Origin: AC-50 sp035640455
GTDB lineage: Bacteria > Actinomycetota > Thermoleophilia > Gaiellales > Gaiellaceae
Assembly: GCA_035640455.1 (NCBI GenBank)
Contig: DASQWB010000100.1
Location: forward strand, 1 to 5,899
DNA: 5,899 nucleotides
Reading direction: 5' to 3'
Below are positions 1 to 5,899 of this stretch, piece by piece; position 1 is the first letter of the stretch; every line of letters begins with the position of its first letter. Under the pieces are notes generated by a model. That model was not told the DNA's origin, ran no database searches, and saw only the letters and a list, made by a program, of their open reading frames with translations. The translations under genes were made by a program, and so were the position numbers.

Positions 1-131
1 ACGATCCGCTCGAGGATCGGCGAGACGGCGTGGCACGGCCCGCACCACTCGGCCCAGAAGTCGACGAGAACCGGGGTCTCGCTCTCGAGCACTTCCTGGT
101 CGAAGGTCGTTTCGGTGACGGCTGTGGCCAT
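1..131 (-). CDS. trxA: Thioredoxin, N-terminal part (cut by left edge)
   Basis: The reverse strand from an ATG at 131-129 reads 43 complete codons and then leaves the window. The protein contains VLVDFWAEWCGPCHAV, the beta-strand plus redox-active site of the thioredoxin fold. The catalytic pair is C30 and C33, and D24 matches the buried Asp of classical thioredoxins. The short N-terminus without a hydrophobic leader argues for a cytoplasmic thioredoxin rather than a secreted TlpA/ResA type. Members reduce protein disulfides and are recharged by thioredoxin reductase, which is not in the window. The residue after the CGPC motif is His34 rather than the Lys of E. coli TrxA. A weak ribosome site, AAAGGA, lies 12 nt before the ATG. 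The gene is divergent from ileS. The family call is secure. Which paralogue it is, and whether anything is fused at its C-terminus, cannot be seen. Confidence 0.93.
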   Translation of the reverse strand, partial: MATAVTETTFDQEVLESETPVLVDFWAEWCGPCHAVSPILERI

Positions 132-143
132 TGCTCTCGTCGG

Positions 144-149
144 TCCTTT
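144..149 (-). promoter_or_regulatory. Ribosome binding site of thioredoxin gene
   Basis: The minus strand reads AAAGGA, 12 nt upstream of the thioredoxin ATG. The spacing is longer than the usual 5-9 nt, so initiation may be only moderately SD-dependent. The sequence between it and the ATG (GACGAGAGC) offers a second purine-rich stretch. Confidence 0.4.
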
Positions 150-162
150 CGTCGTTTCGAAT

Positions 163-178
163 CCCCGTGTACCCGGGG
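163..178. repeat. Short inverted repeat in divergent promoter region
   Basis: CCCCG at 163-167 is mirrored by CGGGG at 174-178 around TGTACC. It lies 48 bp upstream of the ileS start and 31 bp upstream of the thioredoxin start. It could be a small operator or part of a promoter spacer. At this GC content a 5-bp arm can also arise by chance. Confidence 0.3.
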
Positions 179-213
179 GAGAACGCGCCGAACCTCGCCG
201 TTCTTCCCCTCGC

Positions 214-219
214 TAGGAT
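214..219 (+). promoter_or_regulatory. Candidate -10 box for leaderless ileS transcript
   Basis: TAGGAT fits the TANNNT consensus of actinobacterial -10 boxes. It ends 7 nt before the GTG at 227, so transcription would begin at or next to the start codon and give a leaderless mRNA. The same box contains AGGA (215-218) at 8-nt spacing, so it could alternatively act as a weak Shine-Dalgarno site on a longer transcript. No clear -35 is seen. The aminotransferase start has a nearly identical arrangement, which favours the promoter reading. Confidence 0.5.
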
Positions 220-226
220 CGGCCGC

Positions 227-3283
<3,057 letters not shown>

Positions 3284-3445
3284 GCCGCACCGCCAGAACG
3301 GCGAAGACGACAGAGAGCGCGATCCAGAAGCCGCCGATGACGACGTAGATCCACGTGGGGCTGTCGCGGTAGCCCCGGAGGTTCCAGAGCGTGCCGACCG
3401 CGAAGACCGCGGAGACGAGGGCCACCACCGCCGCGAGGAAGGCCT

Positions 3446-4567
3446 TCACAGGGCCGCGCGGAGACGCTCGAGGCCGGCGTCGAGTACCTCGTCCGTCACC
3501 GCGAGCGACAGGCGCGCGTGCCCCGCGCCTCGCGAACCGAAGCCTTCGCCGGGCGCGACCGCGACCCTCGTCTCGGCGAGGAGCCGCTCGGCGGTCACGC
3601 CCTCCGGGAGCCGGAACCAGACGAAGAACGTGCCCTCGCCCCGCGGCTCGAGGCCGGCCAGCGCGGCCACGGCGCGGTCGCGGCGCCGCTCGTACGCGAG
3701 GCGCTGCTCCTCGACCGAGTCCTGCGGCCCGGTCAACGCCGCGATCGCCGCGTGCTGGAGGGGCATGAAGATCCCGGCGCGCACGTGATCCTGGAGCAGG
3801 TCGATGCGCCGCACGAGCTCCGCGTTCCCGAGCACGAACCCGAGCCGCCAGCCGGCCATGCCGTAGCTCTTGGACATGCTGAAGAGCTCGACGCCGACCT
3901 CGCGCGCCCCCTCCTGCGCCAGGAAGCTCACCGGCCGCCGGCCGTCGAAGACGAGGTCGCCGTAGGCGAAGTCGTGGAGGATCGCGGCGCCACTCCGGCG
4001 CGCGTATCCGACCGCGTCGGCGAAGACGCCGTCCGGCGCAGCGGCCGCGGTGGGGTTCGAGGGGTAGTTGAGGTAGAGGAGGGAGACGTCGCTTGCCGGA
4101 ACCGCGTCCCAGTCCGGCTCGGGCTCGACCGGGAGCGAGCCTCGCTCCGCGGCGGCGAGGGCGACGGCGGAGGGGTAGTCGGCGTAGCCGGGATCAGGGA
4201 GGACGATCGTCGAGCCGCGCTCGGCGACGGCGAGCGCGACCTCGACGAGCGCCGTCTTCGTCCCCGGCACGATCGCCACCTCGCGGCGCGGGTCGAGCTC
4301 GACGCCGTAGACGTCCGCGTAGCGGGCGGCGATCGCCTCCTTCAGCTTCGGGAGACCGGCGAACGGTGCGTAGCCGTGCACGTCCGGCCGCGCAGCCGAC
4401 TTCGCCAAGGCCTCGACGACGTGCGCCGGCGGCCCGACCTCCGGATTCCCGCGGCCGAGGTCGAGGAGCGGCTCGCCCTCCTCCGCCGCCGCGGCGGCGA
4501 CGCGGCCGAGGAGCCGCGTGAAGTACTGCTCCGGGAGCCGCTCGAGTCGGCGGGGCGGCGTTCGCAC
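3446..4567 (-). CDS. PLP-dependent class I/II aminotransferase (MtnE/DapL-like)
   Basis: A 373-residue fold-type I aminotransferase, full length for the family. Landmarks in order are LGRGNPEVGPP near 37-47 and PGTKTAL (101-107), the cofactor phosphate loop. Next come DPGYADY (125-131), with Y128 placed to stack on the ring, and NYPSNPT (167-173), with N171 contacting the PLP oxygen. HDFAYG (198-203) holds D199, which pairs with the pyridine nitrogen, and Y202. SMSKSYGMAGWR (230-241) carries the Schiff-base Lys233, and R352 in ARLSLA is the substrate carboxylate-binding Arg. The N-terminal ERLPEQYF and the QDHVRAGIF segment resemble Bacillus MtnE, the methionine-salvage aminotransferase, and DapL-like enzymes. 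The substrate cannot be fixed from sequence and no salvage or lysine genes are adjacent. The GTG start at 4567-4565 sits 6 nt after a TAGCAT box, consistent with a leaderless message. The gene is followed by a coupled small membrane protein. Confidence 0.9.
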   Translation of the reverse strand: MRTPPRRLERLPEQYFTRLLGRVAAAAAEEGEPLLDLGRGNPEVGPPAHVVEALAKSAARPDVHGYAPFAGLPKLKEAIAARYADVYGVELDPRREVAIVPGTKTALVEVALAVAERGSTIVLPDPGYADYPSAVALAAAERGSLPVEPEPDWDAVPASDVSLLYLNYPSNPTAAAAPDGVFADAVGYARRSGAAILHDFAYGDLVFDGRRPVSFLAQEGAREVGVELFSMSKSYGMAGWRLGFVLGNAELVRRIDLLQDHVRAGIFMPLQHAAIAALTGPQDSVEEQRLAYERRRDRAVAALAGLEPRGEGTFFVWFRLPEGVTAERLLAETRVAVAPGEGFGSRGAGHARLSLAVTDEVLDAGLERLRAAL

Positions 4568-4573
4568 CGCACG

Positions 4574-4579
4574 ATGCTA
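4574..4579 (-). promoter_or_regulatory. Candidate -10 box for leaderless aminotransferase transcript
   Basis: The minus strand reads TAGCAT, then CGTGCG, then the GTG start at 4567. The six-base gap puts the expected transcription start on the first base of the start codon. No Shine-Dalgarno sequence precedes this GTG, which supports leaderless initiation. The box and its following CG match the one before ileS (TAGGATCG). Confidence 0.5.
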
Positions 4580-4604
4580 TGCGCCACAATACGGGGACAC
4601 GGAG

Positions 4605-4610
4605 AGGAGG
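4605..4610 (+). promoter_or_regulatory. Strong ribosome binding site of zinc-ribbon gene
   Basis: AGGAGG, within the longer purine run GGAGAGGAGG (4601-4610), lies 5 nt before the ATG at 4616. It is the best Shine-Dalgarno match in the window and fixes the start of the zinc-ribbon gene. Confidence 0.8.
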
Positions 4611-4615
4611 CGCCC

Positions 4616-4942
4616 ATGGCCGAGTGCGTGGGCTGCGGCGGGAGGGTCGAAGAGTCGTTTCGCTTCTGCCCGTGGTGCGCTACGCCCCAGCGCGTGAAGC
4701 TCGTCGAGTTCTTCCGCGGCCATGCCCTGAGCGAGCACGAGCGCGGGAAGGCGCTTCGCGTCTCCCGCTACCTCGGCCCGAAGCGCCACGTCCGCTTCAG
4801 CGTGTGGAGCGAGGCCGGCGTCGCCGAGGCGGCCGTATCGCTCGACGAGCGCGAGGTGACGCGACTGCGCGGCTTCCTCGGCTGGGCGGCGCCTGCTAGC
4901 CGGCGGGGGTCTCGGCGCGCCGCAGCTCGACGGGGAGCTTGA
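4616..4942 (+). CDS. Zinc-ribbon protein of unknown function
   Basis: This 108-residue protein begins MAECVGCGG and has two CxxC knuckles, C4/C7 and C18/C21, spaced by ten residues. That is a typical short zinc ribbon (one structural Zn ion). A second part, about residues 47-90 (ALRVSRYLGP, then HVRFSVW, AAVSLDEREVTRLRGFLGW), reads like three or four beta strands plus a final helix. This is loosely reminiscent of PC4-like single-strand-binding domains, but the resemblance is by eye and weak. There is no signal peptide or membrane segment, so it is probably cytoplasmic. The start is set by AGGAGG at 5-nt spacing. The last 15 or so residues (SRRGSRRAAARRGA) are basic, and nearly all of them lie inside the 47-bp overlap with the convergent ispH, so they may not be conserved. 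It could act in nucleic-acid or protein binding. The role is not known. Confidence 0.8.
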   Translation: MAECVGCGGRVEESFRFCPWCATPQRVKLVEFFRGHALSEHERGKALRVSRYLGPKRHVRFSVWSEAGVAEAAVSLDEREVTRLRGFLGWAAPASRRGSRRAAARRGA

Positions 4943-5864
4943 AGACGACGTCCTCGTAGGCCGAGGCGAACGGCCGGATGTCGTCGATGCCGCGGCGCCG
5001 GAACCAGTCGCAGACGCGCGTGACGAGGCTCTCCGGCGCGGAGGCGCCCGACGTCACGCCGACCGTCTCGGGCTCGTCGAGCCAGGCCTCGTCGATCACC
5101 GTCTCGTCCTCGATGAGGTGCGACTCGACGCCGCCGGCGCGGGCGACCTCGACGAGGCGGTTCGAGTTCGAGCTGTTGGCCGAGCCGATGACGAGCAGCA
5201 GGTCGACCTCGGGGAGCATCTGCTTCACCGCCCACTGCCGGTTCGAGGTCGCGTAGCAGATGTCGTCCCGCTGGGGTGCGCGCACCCGCGGGAACCGCCG
5301 GCGCAGCGTCGAGACGATCTCGGCCGTCTCGTCGACCGAGAGCGTCGTCTGCGTGACGTACGCCACCTCCTTGCCTTCCGGGAGCTCGAGCGCCTCGGCC
5401 TCCTCGACCGACTGCACGAGCGAGACCGCCTCCGGGGCCTCGCCCATCGTGCCGACGACCTCCTCGTGGCCGGCATGGCCGATGAGGACGATCGCGTAGC
5501 CGTCCGCCGCGTAGCGCCGCGTCTGGGCGTGCACCTTCGTGACGAGCGGGCAGGTGGCGTCGATCGTGTTCAGCCGCCGCGCCGCCGCCCGCTCGTGGAC
5601 GGACGGCGCGACGCCGTGCGCCGAGAGCACGAGCGTCGCGCCCTCCGGCACGTCCGTCTCGTCGGCGACGAAGACGGCGCCGCGCGCCTCGAGCTCGCGG
5701 ACGACGTGGGCGTTGTGGACGATCTGCCGCCGCACGTAGACCGGCGGCCCGTAGAGGAGAAGCGCCCGCTCGACCGTCTCGACGGCCCGCTCGACCCCGG
5801 CGCAGTACCCCCGAGGCGAGGCGAGGAGGACGCGCTTCACCACACCGGCGGCCATGGTAGCCAT
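4896..5864 (-). CDS. ispH: 4-hydroxy-3-methylbut-2-enyl diphosphate reductase (IspH/LytB)
   Basis: This is the last MEP-pathway enzyme. It reductively dehydroxylates HMBPP to IPP and DMAPP using a [4Fe-4S] cluster, in the cytoplasm. At 322 residues it is close to the usual bacterial length. The three cluster cysteines are C21 (PRGYCAGVERA), C105 (DATCPLV) and C203 (DDICYATSNRQ). The substrate-binding set is intact: H50 (IVHN), H83 (SAHGV), H133 and E135 (GHAGHEEV), the TQTTLS stretch (171-176), the SSNSNR segment (231-236) and the TSGASAPE loop (271-278). No Shine-Dalgarno site precedes the ATG at 5864. ATG at 5855 or the GTG codons at 5843 and 5840 are also possible starts, since conserved sequence begins only at about KRVLLASPRGYC. 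The stop overlaps the convergent zinc-ribbon gene by 47 bp. Confidence 0.97.
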   Translation of the reverse strand: MATMAAGVVKRVLLASPRGYCAGVERAVETVERALLLYGPPVYVRRQIVHNAHVVRELEARGAVFVADETDVPEGATLVLSAHGVAPSVHERAAARRLNTIDATCPLVTKVHAQTRRYAADGYAIVLIGHAGHEEVVGTMGEAPEAVSLVQSVEEAEALELPEGKEVAYVTQTTLSVDETAEIVSTLRRRFPRVRAPQRDDICYATSNRQWAVKQMLPEVDLLLVIGSANSSNSNRLVEVARAGGVESHLIEDETVIDEAWLDEPETVGVTSGASAPESLVTRVCDWFRRRGIDDIRPFASAYEDVVFKLPVELRRAETPAG

Positions 5865-5876
5865 GGCCGCCGCGAC

Positions 5877-5896
5877 GGAACTTAGGGAACCGTTAG
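5877..5896. repeat. Imperfect tandem repeat upstream of ispH
   Basis: GGAACTTAG (5877-5885) is followed directly by GGAACCGTTAG (5886-5896), an imperfect direct repeat differing by a 2-base insertion. It lies 12-32 bp upstream of the ispH ATG. On the minus strand it includes TAAGTT (5884-5879), a possible -10 box. It could be a regulator site or simply the promoter core. The window ends 3 bases later, so the upstream limit is unknown. Confidence 0.3.
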
Positions 5897-5899
5897 CGC

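Larger units (their letters stand above)
132..226. promoter_or_regulatory. Divergent trx/ileS intergenic region
   Basis: These 95 bp separate the divergent thioredoxin and ileS starts and must hold the promoter of each. On the minus side I see AAAGGA (144-149) as the thioredoxin ribosome site. On the plus side I see a TAGGAT box just before ileS. Between them, at 163-178, is a 5-bp inverted repeat, CCCCG and CGGGG, around a 6-nt loop. No convincing -35 hexamer is visible for either direction. There is no room for a T-box leader, which regulates ileS in many other bacteria. Confidence 0.6.
4568..4615. promoter_or_regulatory. 48-bp divergent promoter region
   Basis: This short gap separates the divergent aminotransferase and zinc-ribbon genes. 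The minus strand carries the TAGCAT box. The plus strand has CACAAT (4585-4590), a possible -10 that would place a start site near 4597. That would give a leader of roughly 19 nt bearing a strong ribosome site. The two promoters necessarily overlap or abut, so polymerase occupancy on one side may affect the other. No -35 consensus is evident in either direction. Confidence 0.5.

Noticed and set aside
131..226. Upstream TTG start extending IleRS by 32 residues
   Set aside because: The extension has no IleRS similarity, covers the divergent promoter region and overlaps the thioredoxin start codon. GTG at 227 has a good -10/start arrangement.
132..226. T-box riboswitch leader for ileS
   Set aside because: The gap is only 95 bp, shared with a divergent promoter. 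I see no T-box core sequence, specifier stem or terminator.
3284..3445. Intrinsic terminator between the convergent ileS and aminotransferase unit
   Set aside because: No GC-rich hairpin followed by a T-run is visible in either direction, and the region is coding for the small membrane protein on the minus strand.
3518..4615. Long plus-strand open frame running into the zinc-ribbon gene, as if an N-terminal extension of it
   Set aside because: It is antisense to the well-supported aminotransferase, has Arg/Glu/Asp-rich shadow composition, and the strong ribosome site at 4605-4610 places the real start at 4616.
5118..5885. 255-codon plus-strand open frame antisense to ispH
   Set aside because: It is composed of Arg/Asp/Val/Leu repeats typical of complement reading. 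ispH on the other strand has all its catalytic residues.

Overview
This 5.9-kb window is a compact, very GC-rich stretch of bacterial chromosome. It looks like housekeeping territory rather than an accessory island: no mobile elements, CRISPR arrays, rRNA or tRNA genes are visible, and no stretch over 300 bases lacks a gene. The high GC content, Arg/Ala/Glu-rich proteins, GTG starts, leaderless-looking promoters and the particular type of isoleucyl-tRNA synthetase suggest a deep-branching actinobacterium, perhaps Thermoleophilia (Gaiella/Solirubrobacter-like). That placement is an inference from family resemblance, not a search result.

Layout from left to right. (1) The N-terminal 43 codons of a thioredoxin on the minus strand, cut by the window edge. 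(2) A 95-bp divergent intergenic region. (3) A complete 1018-residue isoleucyl-tRNA synthetase (ileS) on the plus strand, of a subtype whose class I signature motifs are all altered (HIGH is GVHH, KMSKS is EMHKS). (4) On the minus strand, a two-gene unit: a PLP-dependent class I/II aminotransferase resembling the MtnE/DapL group, followed by a 78-residue two-helix membrane protein that overlaps it as GTGA and runs 71 bp into the convergent 3' end of ileS. (5) A 48-bp divergent gap. (6) On the plus strand, a 108-residue zinc-ribbon protein of unknown function. (7) On the minus strand, ispH (lytB), the last enzyme of the MEP isoprenoid pathway, tail-to-tail with the zinc-ribbon gene and overlapping it by 47 bp. 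Its start lies just inside the right edge.

The genes do not form an evident pathway. They cover redox (thioredoxin), translation (IleRS), amino-acid metabolism (aminotransferase), isoprenoid synthesis (IspH) and two uncharacterised small proteins. Strands alternate, so most genes are probably transcribed separately. Only the aminotransferase/membrane-protein pair looks co-translated. ileS and the aminotransferase share a matching signal, a TAG(G/C)ATCG box ending 6-7 nt before a GTG start, which is the geometry of leaderless transcription.

The points most worth following are the wholesale active-site motif replacement in IleRS, the shared leaderless box, the two convergent gene overlaps, and the uncharacterised zinc-ribbon protein. 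I did not see a convincing new multi-gene system here.
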